NCBI GenBank assembly: GCA_000252525.1
Contig: JH611156.1
Coordinates: 348,785 to 412,784 of the forward strand
DNA: 64,000 bases
Source of the DNA: SAR86 cluster bacterium SAR86A
Lineage (GTDB): Bacteria > Pseudomonadota > Gammaproteobacteria > Magnimaribacterales > D2472
Direction of reading: 5' to 3'
Position 1 is the stretch's first letter; each line of letters begins with the position of its first letter. Both the position numbers and the translations under genes were made by a program. The notes beneath the pieces were generated by a model, which was not told the DNA's origin, searched no databases, and worked only from the letters and a program-made list of their open reading frames with translations. Positions 38,619-46,111 of the stretch are shown one piece after another.

Positions 38619-38947
38619 TCTAACTTTCTCTCAGAGCGTTTTTTTCCTCTGTGAACACAGCTCAAATTTGAAGTTTTTTCATCAATAATTGATACTATTT
38701 CATGATTAAACATGCAGTAAGACTGTATTATGTCAGTAATGTATATTTTACTAACAGCTTTCTCAAGAAAGCTTGTAACTGATATGATGTCATTTTTTTG
38801 GCATTGCTCGATTTTACTAATTGCATCTTTATATGCATCATCATTAGACTGAAATCTAAGAGTAATTAGAACAGAACATTTATTATCAAAATCTGCACTT
38901 AACGGCAAACTTACCATTATAAAAAATAATCCTATTAACTTATTCAT
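38615..38947 (-). CDS. Small secreted cysteine-containing protein, unknown function
   Basis: A 110-residue protein with a signal peptide (about residues 1-18, ending PLSAD) and four later cysteines (positions about 23, 49, 78 and 97) that could form two disulphides. The C-terminal tail is very basic (RGKKRSERKLD). No family recognised. Confidence 0.6.
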   Translation of the reverse strand: MNKLIGLFFIMVSLPLSADFDNKCSVLITLRFQSNDDAYKDAISKIEQCQKNDIISVTSFLEKAVSKIYITDIIQSYCMFNHEIVSIIDEKTSNLSCVHRGKKRSERKLD

Positions 38948-38991
38948 ATATAAAGTATATATTAATATGTAAATTCCTAAATTAATTATTC

Positions 38992-40671
38992 ATGAAACAA
39001 TTTAATTACATTTTTCTTATTATTCTCTCACTGAATGTAACTGGATACGACAGGATTACAGGATTAGAGTTTGCAAGTAGATCTGAGGTAATAGCCACAA
39101 ATGGAATGGCAGCAACAAGCCATCCACTTGCTACTCAAACAGCAATATCAATCCTTAAAAATGGTGGCAATGCTATTGATGCTGCTATTGCTGCAAATGC
39201 TGTACTTGGTTTAGTAGAGCCAACTGGATGCGGTATAGGGGGAGATTTATTTGCAATTATATGGAGTGCAGACGAAAAAAAACTTTTTGGACTAAATTCA
39301 TCTGGACCAGCTCCTAAAAATATTTCAATAAATAAACTTAAACAAAAGGGCTTAGAAAAAATTCCTCCCTATGGACCTTTGCCTGTAACTGTTCCAGGAG
39401 CTGTCGCTGGATGGGTAAGCATTCATAAAAAATTTGGATTATTAGAGTTTAATAAATTATTTAACGATGCAATTAATTATGCTGAAAATGGTTTCCCAGT
39501 AACTGAATTAGTTTCTTATTACCTTGAAAGATCATCTGAAATATTTGCTGCATATCCAAATTTTAAAGATGTATGGATGCCTAATGGTAAAACTCCAAAA
39601 AAAGGTGAGATTTTTATTAACAAAAATTTGGCAGAAAATTATAAGGAAATTGCTAACACTTATGGAAAAAGTTTTTATAGTGGCAAAATAGCTGAAAACA
39701 TCGTCAATACTGTTAACGCTCAGGGTGGCTTTTTCAGTATGTCAGATCTAAATTCTTTTGAACCAGAGTGGATAAATCCTGTTTCAACTAATTATAGGGG
39801 CTATGATGTATGGGAACTACCTCCAAATGGTCAAGGTATTGCAGCTCTTCAAATTTTAAATATTTTAGAGAGATTTGATATTGAAAGTATGGGATTTGGA
39901 ACTTCAGATTACATCCATCTTTTTACAGAAGCTAAGAAAGTTGTATATGAAGATAGAGCAAAATATTATGCTGATACTAATTTTTCTGATATTCCAGTAG
40001 AAAAACTTATTTCTAAAGAATATGCAAATGAGAGATCAAAATTAATTAATCTAAAGAAATCATCGAAATTGTTTAATCCTGGAAATTTAGAAAATGGAGA
40101 TACAATTTATTTAACTGTTGCAGATAGTTTTGGAAACATGGTTTCTTTAATACAAAGCAATTATAGAGGAATGGGTTCAGGCGTAGTTCCTGATAATACA
40201 GGTTTCATGCTTCAAGACAGAGGTGAAATGTTTAGTCTAGACCCGAATCATATGAATTCATTAATGCCTGGCAAAAGACCCTTTCATACAATAATACCTG
40301 CATTTGTTACTAAGAATGATAAACCTTTTATAAGTTTTGGTTTAATGGGTGGAGCAATGCAACCGCAAGGACATGCGCAAATAATAGTTAATCTAGTCGA
40401 TTTCAAAATGAATCTTCAGGAAGCAGGAGATGCTCCAAGAATAAGACATGTTGGATCATCTCAACCTACGGGTGAAAAAATGTTAGACGGTGGATATTTG
40501 AGCTTAGAAAAATCTTTTGACAAGAATGAAATTAGTAAATTAAAAAAAATGGGTCATAAATTTCAATATGATCTTGGTGGTTTTGGAGGTTACCAGGCGA
40601 TAATGATCAAGGATGGAGTATATTATGGTGCATCTGAGAGCAGAAAAGATGGACACGCTTCTGGGTATTAA
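38992..40671 (+). CDS. ggt: Gamma-glutamyltransferase
   Basis: A 559-residue periplasmic Ntn-hydrolase precursor that should cleave itself and then hydrolyse or transfer gamma-glutamyl groups of glutathione. A signal peptide lies at about residues 1-18. The large subunit starts ATNGMAATSHPLATQTAISILKNGGNAIDAAIA, and the nucleophile Thr of the small subunit is in NGDTIYLTVADS (about residue 369), replacing the usual TTH by DTIYL as in the YwrD-like branch. GGAMQPQGHAQ is also typical. It could supply glutamate and cysteinylglycine from dissolved glutathione. Confidence 0.93.
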   Translation: MKQFNYIFLIILSLNVTGYDRITGLEFASRSEVIATNGMAATSHPLATQTAISILKNGGNAIDAAIAANAVLGLVEPTGCGIGGDLFAIIWSADEKKLFGLNSSGPAPKNISINKLKQKGLEKIPPYGPLPVTVPGAVAGWVSIHKKFGLLEFNKLFNDAINYAENGFPVTELVSYYLERSSEIFAAYPNFKDVWMPNGKTPKKGEIFINKNLAENYKEIANTYGKSFYSGKIAENIVNTVNAQGGFFSMSDLNSFEPEWINPVSTNYRGYDVWELPPNGQGIAALQILNILERFDIESMGFGTSDYIHLFTEAKKVVYEDRAKYYADTNFSDIPVEKLISKEYANERSKLINLKKSSKLFNPGNLENGDTIYLTVADSFGNMVSLIQSNYRGMGSGVVPDNTGFMLQDRGEMFSLDPNHMNSLMPGKRPFHTIIPAFVTKNDKPFISFGLMGGAMQPQGHAQIIVNLVDFKMNLQEAGDAPRIRHVGSSQPTGEKMLDGGYLSLEKSFDKNEISKLKKMGHKFQYDLGGFGGYQAIMIKDGVYYGASESRKDGHASGY

Positions 40672-40702
40672 ATAATTTTATTTTTTCGAGTATGATTACG
40701 TC

Positions 40703-41818
40703 ATGAAAGAACAGTCATTTATTCCACCTTCAAGAATGTTAATGGGCCCTGGTCCATCTGATGTAAGTGCTCGAGTTCTTGAAGCAATGGCTAGACCAAC
40801 TATAGGGCATTTAGATCCACAGTTCATATCCATGATGGATGAGATTAAAAAACTTCTTCAATACACATTCATAACATCAAATGAGTTAACTTTTGCAGTC
40901 TCAGCTCCTGGAATGGCTGGTATGGAATGTTGTTTTGCAAATTTAGTTGAAGAAAATGACAAAGTAATCATTTGTAAAAATGGTTTCTTTGGTGAAAGAA
41001 TGAAAGAAAATGTTGAAAGATTTGGAGGCATCCCAGTTATGGTAAATGATGATTGGGGACAAAAAATCGACTTAAATAAAGTCGAAGAATGTTTAAAAGA
41101 AAATCCTGATACTAAGATTGTTGCATTTGTCCATGCAGAAACATCTACAGGAGCCTTATCAGATCCTAAATCCTTAACAGAGTTAGCTCATAACTATAAC
41201 TGTTTATCTATTGTTGATACAGTAACCGGCTTGGCTGGAGTGCCATTGAAAGTTGATGAGTGGAATATTGATGCCATCTATTCTGGAACACAAAAATGCC
41301 TATCAGCATCTCCAGGTCTTTCTCCAATAAGTTTTAGCGAGGCTGCTAAAGAAAAAATAATGAGTAGGAAATCAAAAGTTAAAAGCTGGTTTTTAGATCT
41401 AAATCTAATTATGTCTTATTGGGAAGGCGAAGGTGGAAGATCATATCACCATACAGCCCCAATTAACGCTTTGTATGGACTTCATGAAGCTTTACTTATA
41501 CTTAAAGAGATTGGAATTGAAAATTCATGGAAAAAACATATGGATAATCATCTTATATTGAGAAACGGCCTAGAGGAACTAGGAATTGAGTATTTGGTAA
41601 AAGAGGAAGATAGGTTACCGCAGCTAAATTCAATTTTTATACCTGATGGTGTTGACGATTTAGCTGCCAGAAAAAGACTTTTAAATGATTTTAATCTTGA
41701 AATTGGAGCTGGCCTTGGTGTTCTTGCTGGTAAAATTTGGAGAATTGGACTTATGGGCCAATCTAGCAATAAAAAAAATATTGAACACTGTCTAGATTCA
41801 ATTAAACAAGTAATCTAG
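40703..41818 (+). CDS. Class V aminotransferase (alanine/serine-glyoxylate aminotransferase family)
   Basis: A 371-residue PLP enzyme. The start GPGPSDVSARVLEAM and the PLP-binding Lys198 in GTQKCLSASPGLSPI, with SIVDTVTGLAG providing the Asp for the pyridine nitrogen, identify the AGT/SGT group. It probably moves an amino group between serine or alanine and glyoxylate, linking one-carbon and glycine metabolism. It follows ggt by 31 bases. Its TAG is shared with the opposing gene (CTAG). Confidence 0.9.
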   Translation: MKEQSFIPPSRMLMGPGPSDVSARVLEAMARPTIGHLDPQFISMMDEIKKLLQYTFITSNELTFAVSAPGMAGMECCFANLVEENDKVIICKNGFFGERMKENVERFGGIPVMVNDDWGQKIDLNKVEECLKENPDTKIVAFVHAETSTGALSDPKSLTELAHNYNCLSIVDTVTGLAGVPLKVDEWNIDAIYSGTQKCLSASPGLSPISFSEAAKEKIMSRKSKVKSWFLDLNLIMSYWEGEGGRSYHHTAPINALYGLHEALLILKEIGIENSWKKHMDNHLILRNGLEELGIEYLVKEEDRLPQLNSIFIPDGVDDLAARKRLLNDFNLEIGAGLGVLAGKIWRIGLMGQSSNKKNIEHCLDSIKQVI

Positions 41819-42552
41819 TTTAATTCTAAACAATCACCAGAGTTGGCATATGTCTTTATACTTTTTGATATTTCATCAAATTCATAATTATTAATTTTAA
41901 GAAAATTACTAATTAATCCAGTAGTATCTTGAGGTTTATTACCTGTAATAAATAGATTTTCTGACTCAAGCAGGTTGCAGGCTGACAGTGTCTTTGATGA
42001 AATCATTCCAAGTGATATTAGTCCAAATAATTTAACATTGTCTGCTGTAAGAATTGCAACATCAGCTTTTATTTTATTTTTTTTAATGTATCTAAAATTA
42101 ACAACATGGCCTTCATGAAAAATTTTGTTTCTATTCTTATCCTCAATAAGAATAGAAAATGTAGATTTATAGTACGGATAGCTTGTTGGCAATGACTTAA
42201 CATTCATTCCACATATCTCAGTTCCTTGTTCATTAAGAATAAAAATTGGATTCTGAATATTTCTATTTAATAGAAATCTTTTTACAATTTTTGAGGTATA
42301 GATAGGAACTTTATTATCAAAGAATTTTATAGATTCAACATGAAGATGGTCTTCAAATGGAGCAGTGATAATAATCGCACCGATTTTTTTTAGTTCACTG
42401 TTAGTTAAACAAGTAGCTATTTTCTTTTTTCTTTGAATAAAAAATGATTTATCAGGTTGAAGACTATTAGTTAACCATGGATCGATGATTATTGATTTAT
42501 TTTTTTCTTCAATATACCAAGTTTGATAATTATCAGCTTTGATTAATTTCAT
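41815..42552 (-). CDS. MBL-fold (UlaG-like) protein with degenerate metal site
   Basis: A 245-residue protein beginning NYQTWYIEEKNKSIIIDPWL, as in the UlaG/metallo-beta-lactamase superfamily, and containing IITAPFEDHLHVES where active enzymes have an HxHxDH motif. The first two His are replaced (APFEDH), though D-H remain. The later His is in HEGHVVN (about residue 149) and Asp in AILTADN. Metal binding is therefore probably partial, and a hydrolytic role is uncertain. Divergent from the signalling cluster. Confidence 0.65.
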   Translation of the reverse strand: MKLIKADNYQTWYIEEKNKSIIIDPWLTNSLQPDKSFFIQRKKKIATCLTNSELKKIGAIIITAPFEDHLHVESIKFFDNKVPIYTSKIVKRFLLNRNIQNPIFILNEQGTEICGMNVKSLPTSYPYYKSTFSILIEDKNRNKIFHEGHVVNFRYIKKNKIKADVAILTADNVKLFGLISLGMISSKTLSACNLLESENLFITGNKPQDTTGLISNFLKINNYEFDEISKSIKTYANSGDCLELN

Positions 42553-42708
42553 TATAAAAATATAAACTAGTTATAAGTTAACTAAAAGTTTTAGGCGTAT
42601 TATAAATTTTCTCTTTTATACAAGCTATACCACTAAGTTTTATATGTTTTTTCTTTACGTGTATTAAAAAAAACACTATATTTAATGATTATTGTTAATA
42701 GGCGATTT

Positions 42709-43188
42709 ATGGCATTTGACTCAATAATTTTAATTCTCCAAACTCTTGGACCTTTCACAGTTTTGGTTACTGTATATTTCCTTGTTACAGAGCTAAAAGA
42801 ACAAAATAAAGTTGCTAGAGCTAATGCGAGACAAAACATTGCAGACTCACATCAGAAGCTTGCACTTGCAGGTATGAAAAAAGACATCGTAGCTGTAAAA
42901 ATTAAATTAAGAAATAACGAAGAGCTTTCAAAGGAAGAAAATTCTGTTTATTTAACATATTTTAGTTTGATGTTGAGAGCTCGTGAAAATCAACATTATC
43001 AGCATAAAATAGGAATGTTAGATGAGGATGAATGGTCATCAATGTTGATTTCTTTCAAAACACTTTTTAAAGAACCAAAACATCTTGAAATATGGGAATA
43101 TATAAAAATTACATTTTCAGAGGATTTTGTTGAACTTGTTGATGAACAAATAAGACAATCTCAAATATATGGACAAGATTCAGCATAA
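42709..43188 (+). CDS. Membrane-anchored protein at the head of the signalling operon
   Basis: 159 residues from ATG 42709, chosen because AGGCG lies six bases before it (an upstream ATG at 42685 adds eight residues). One N-terminal helix (about residues 3-24) is followed by a soluble alpha-helical domain rich in charged residues (KEQNKVARANARQNIADSHQK onward). Similar single-helix proteins (DUF6082-like layout) have no established function. It overlaps the PAS-EAL gene by 20 bases, so it probably belongs to the same c-di-GMP operon and may be a membrane anchor or sensor. Confidence 0.65.
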   Translation: MAFDSIILILQTLGPFTVLVTVYFLVTELKEQNKVARANARQNIADSHQKLALAGMKKDIVAVKIKLRNNEELSKEENSVYLTYFSLMLRARENQHYQHKIGMLDEDEWSSMLISFKTLFKEPKHLEIWEYIKITFSEDFVELVDEQIRQSQIYGQDSA

Positions 43189-44272
43189 AGATAAAGAATT
43201 AGATTACTTAACAAGGTCTCTTTTACATCATCCGAGCCCATATATTATTTATGAACTGGACGGTTCTATTGCTTGGGCAAACATGGCTGCTATTTATATA
43301 TTTGAATTAGATCAACTTAATGAAATTTCAATTAAAAAAATCGATGACGAAATTAAAAATAATTTTGGTGACTTAGATTCAATTGCACTTTACTACGATA
43401 CACCAATAGAAATCTCATTAAGAAAAATATCTTTCTTTATGAGAACAAGGGTTCATATGATTCCAATGACTGACGATACTGGGATTATGCTAATTGAATT
43501 GTTATGTTCATCAAGAGACGGACTGAATGCCTTAAGAGAAACAATTCAATGTATAGAAAATAACAGAATCGAGTTGGCATACCAAAAACAATATGATCTA
43601 AACACTAATAAAGTCACCGGTGTTGAAGCGCTATTGAGAATGCAAGATGGAGAGGGCGGTTATTTTGCAAATGATAGAGTAATTCCTCTTATTGAGGGTG
43701 AAAAATTATTTTCTTTAATAGTTTTAGAGTCATTAAATCAAGTCAAAAAGTTTTTTGAGGTCAAGGATTCATTGGGCTTAAAAGATACAACTTTATATTT
43801 GAATGTTTCTGCTCACACAATAATGCATCAAGAATTTTGTAAAATTTTTACAAAGTTTGTGAAAGATAATGATATTAAACCAAATGAATTTGGTCTTGAA
43901 ATAACTGAAACAGCTGAATTAGAGGACATAAAAAAAGCAAGCGAATCATTGGGAAGATTAAAAAATGAAGGTATTAAGATTGCTTTAGATGATTTTGGAG
44001 CTGGTTATGCTTCATTAAAGTACATAAAAGATTTACCAATAGATGTTGTAAAGCTGGATAGAGACTTTACTTCAAACATAACAGATGAAGCAACTTCAAA
44101 ATTAGTAAAATTTGTTGCAGAAGTATGTGATGAATTAAAACTTGAAATGATTGGTGAAGGAATTGAAACAGAAGAAGAAAAAAATAAAATGATTGATTTA
44201 GGATGCACTATTGGCCAGGGCTATTTAATGCACATGCCTAGTTTTGTAGATGAGTTTGAGATAGAGAAATAA
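43169..44272 (+). CDS. PAS-EAL cyclic-di-GMP phosphodiesterase
   Basis: A 367-residue cytoplasmic protein. The N-terminal PAS-like fold (about residues 14-118; SPYIIYELDGSIAWAN) precedes an EAL domain (about 125-365). Catalytic residues are present: E153 in VEALL, Asn in LYLNVSAHT, Glu in LEITET, the DD of ALDDFGAGYASL, Lys in VVKLDRDF, Glu in GEGIETEEE and Gln in IGQGYLM. It should therefore be an active c-di-GMP hydrolase. One base separates it from the HisKA-REC-GGDEF gene. Confidence 0.9.
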   Translation: MDKIQHKDKELDYLTRSLLHHPSPYIIYELDGSIAWANMAAIYIFELDQLNEISIKKIDDEIKNNFGDLDSIALYYDTPIEISLRKISFFMRTRVHMIPMTDDTGIMLIELLCSSRDGLNALRETIQCIENNRIELAYQKQYDLNTNKVTGVEALLRMQDGEGGYFANDRVIPLIEGEKLFSLIVLESLNQVKKFFEVKDSLGLKDTTLYLNVSAHTIMHQEFCKIFTKFVKDNDIKPNEFGLEITETAELEDIKKASESLGRLKNEGIKIALDDFGAGYASLKYIKDLPIDVVKLDRDFTSNITDEATSKLVKFVAEVCDELKLEMIGEGIETEEEKNKMIDLGCTIGQGYLMHMPSFVDEFEIEK

Positions 44273-44273
44273 G

Positions 44274-45755
44274 ATGGTAAGTAAATCAGGCGCAAGAGAC
44301 ATAATCCTTTCACAAATTAAACAAGATTTTGTTACTCCTGCCAATGCAATTTTTGATTATCTTGATATTGTTGAAAAAGCTTTATCAAAATTAGATGTTC
44401 CTTCTGATGATGAGCTAGATCAAATAAAATCTTCCTGTACAAAATTAATTAATCAATATGATGAGGCTTTTAATTTATATACAAACCAAAACTCATCAAA
44501 GTCACAAAAATCGCCAGAAGAATATTCTGAATTAAGACATAATTTAAGGACTCCTCTAAATGCAATAATAGGTTATGGTGAAATACTTATCGAAGATTTT
44601 GAAGAAGATCTTCCTGAAAGTAGAACGAGAAGAATTATAATCAATGATTTAAAACATATTATTGATTTAGCAAGAAGTACTGAAAAGGCTATTGAAACAT
44701 TTGTAGATTTTATTAGAGGAGAAGATGTTGAAATGGAGGATGCATCTTCCTCAAATATTGAAAGTGCTGAAGCTTTATTTAAATCCCTGGGAGATATTGA
44801 ATACTCCATTTCTTTAAGTGATGAAATAAAAGCATCAGATATATTAATTGTTGATGATAATAAAACTAATTGTGAAGTTCTCGAAAGAAGATTATCTATG
44901 AGCGGGCTTAAATCTCGAACTGCATATGATGGTGAAACTGCGCTTGCAGAAGTTAAGAAAAAAACGCCTGACTTAATTTTATTAGATGTGATTCTACCAG
45001 ATATCAATGGTTTAGAGCTTTTAAAGAGATTTAGATCAAAGCATACTAATGAATCTTTGCCGGTCATAATGGTTTCTGCATTTGATGATGTTGATAGTAT
45101 TGCAAAATGTATACAATTAGGTGCTCAGGATTATTTACCTAAACCAATTAACGGTACAGTTCTACTTGCTAAAGTTGTTTCATCCCTTGAACGAAAATTA
45201 TTACGTGAAAGAGAAAAAGAGCTTGTTAACGAGTTGCATATTCAAGCAACTACAGATCAATTAACTGGAATAGCCAATAGACGAGTTATTTTTGACACGA
45301 TTCAAAATGCTTCTGTAAGAGAAAAAAGAAAAGACTATAAACCATTTATGATAATCATATTTGATATTGATTTCTTTAAAAATGTTAATGACACCTATGG
45401 GCATGCTGGTGGTGATGAAATACTTAAATCTTTTGCTACTCTTTTAAATACTGAGATATCCGAACCAAATCAAGTTGGAAGAATAGGTGGTGAAGAGTTC
45501 TTAGCAATTCTGTATATTGACGAAGATACAGCCGAAACTTTCATTAAAGATTTGATAAATAAAATACAAAAAAATAGTATTGAGTATGAAAATCAAACTA
45601 TAAATATTACTTCAAGTGGTGGAGTTGCTTTCTCTAACGAAAGTGAGAATGCATCCGATCTTGTTAATAAAGCTGATAAAAGACTTTACATGGCAAAAAA
45701 ATCTGGTAGAAATAGATTTGTGCTTAATAATTCTGAGATAAGTGGTGAAAAATGA
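44274..45755 (+). CDS. HisKA-like phosphoacceptor - receiver - GGDEF diguanylate cyclase
   Basis: A 493-residue protein. A helical dimerisation domain carries H89 in LRHNLRTPLNAIIGYGE (about residues 60-148) but no ATPase domain follows. A receiver domain comes next (about 187-305; acidic pair 194-195, phospho-Asp D238, Lys290), then a GGDEF domain (about 325-490) with an intact GGEEF active site (405-409). The usual inhibitory RxxD site is SEPN at 396-399, so feedback inhibition by c-di-GMP is probably lost. The gene overlaps the next receiver gene by four bases. It may work as a phosphorelay intermediate controlling its own cyclase. Confidence 0.88.
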   Translation: MVSKSGARDIILSQIKQDFVTPANAIFDYLDIVEKALSKLDVPSDDELDQIKSSCTKLINQYDEAFNLYTNQNSSKSQKSPEEYSELRHNLRTPLNAIIGYGEILIEDFEEDLPESRTRRIIINDLKHIIDLARSTEKAIETFVDFIRGEDVEMEDASSSNIESAEALFKSLGDIEYSISLSDEIKASDILIVDDNKTNCEVLERRLSMSGLKSRTAYDGETALAEVKKKTPDLILLDVILPDINGLELLKRFRSKHTNESLPVIMVSAFDDVDSIAKCIQLGAQDYLPKPINGTVLLAKVVSSLERKLLREREKELVNELHIQATTDQLTGIANRRVIFDTIQNASVREKRKDYKPFMIIIFDIDFFKNVNDTYGHAGGDEILKSFATLLNTEISEPNQVGRIGGEEFLAILYIDEDTAETFIKDLINKIQKNSIEYENQTINITSSGGVAFSNESENASDLVNKADKRLYMAKKSGRNRFVLNNSEISGEK

Positions 45756-46111
45756 AAATACTATATGTTGAAGATAATGAAATGAATAGAGATATGCTTT
45801 CAAGAAGACTATCTAGAAGAGGGTATGAAGTTCTTTTAGCTTTTGATGGTCAAGCTGGATTGGATATGATGAAATCAGAGAAACCCGATTTAGTTTTAAT
45901 GGATATGGGTTTACCGGTTGTGGATGGTTGGGATGCTACTACTCAGGCTAAAGCTGATCCAGAAATTAGCTCTATTCCAATAATAGCTCTAACAGCTCAT
46001 GCTTTAGAATCTGATAAACAAAAAGCACTTGATTGCGGGGCTGATGATTTTGATACAAAGCCAGTAGACTTTAAAAGACTTCTATCTAAAATTGATTCTT
46101 TTTTAGCTTAA
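45752..46111 (+). CDS. Stand-alone receiver domain (DivK-like)
   Basis: A 119-residue response regulator with no output domain. The phospho-Asp D51 is in VLMDMGLP, the acidic pair is E7-D8, and the conserved Lys is in DTKPVD (about residue 104). Similar single-domain receivers pass phosphate or bind kinases. It ends the EAL/GGDEF operon, and its TAA is shared with the opposing hybrid kinase gene. Confidence 0.9.
   Translation: MKILYVEDNEMNRDMLSRRLSRRGYEVLLAFDGQAGLDMMKSEKPDLVLMDMGLPVVDGWDATTQAKADPEISSIPIIALTAHALESDKQKALDCGADDFDTKPVDFKRLLSKIDSFLA

Noticed and set aside
42685-42708. ATG at 42685 as start of the membrane-anchored protein
   Set aside because: The ATG at 42709 has AGGCG six bases upstream, while 42685 has no ribosome site. 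The extra eight residues are not needed for the helix.
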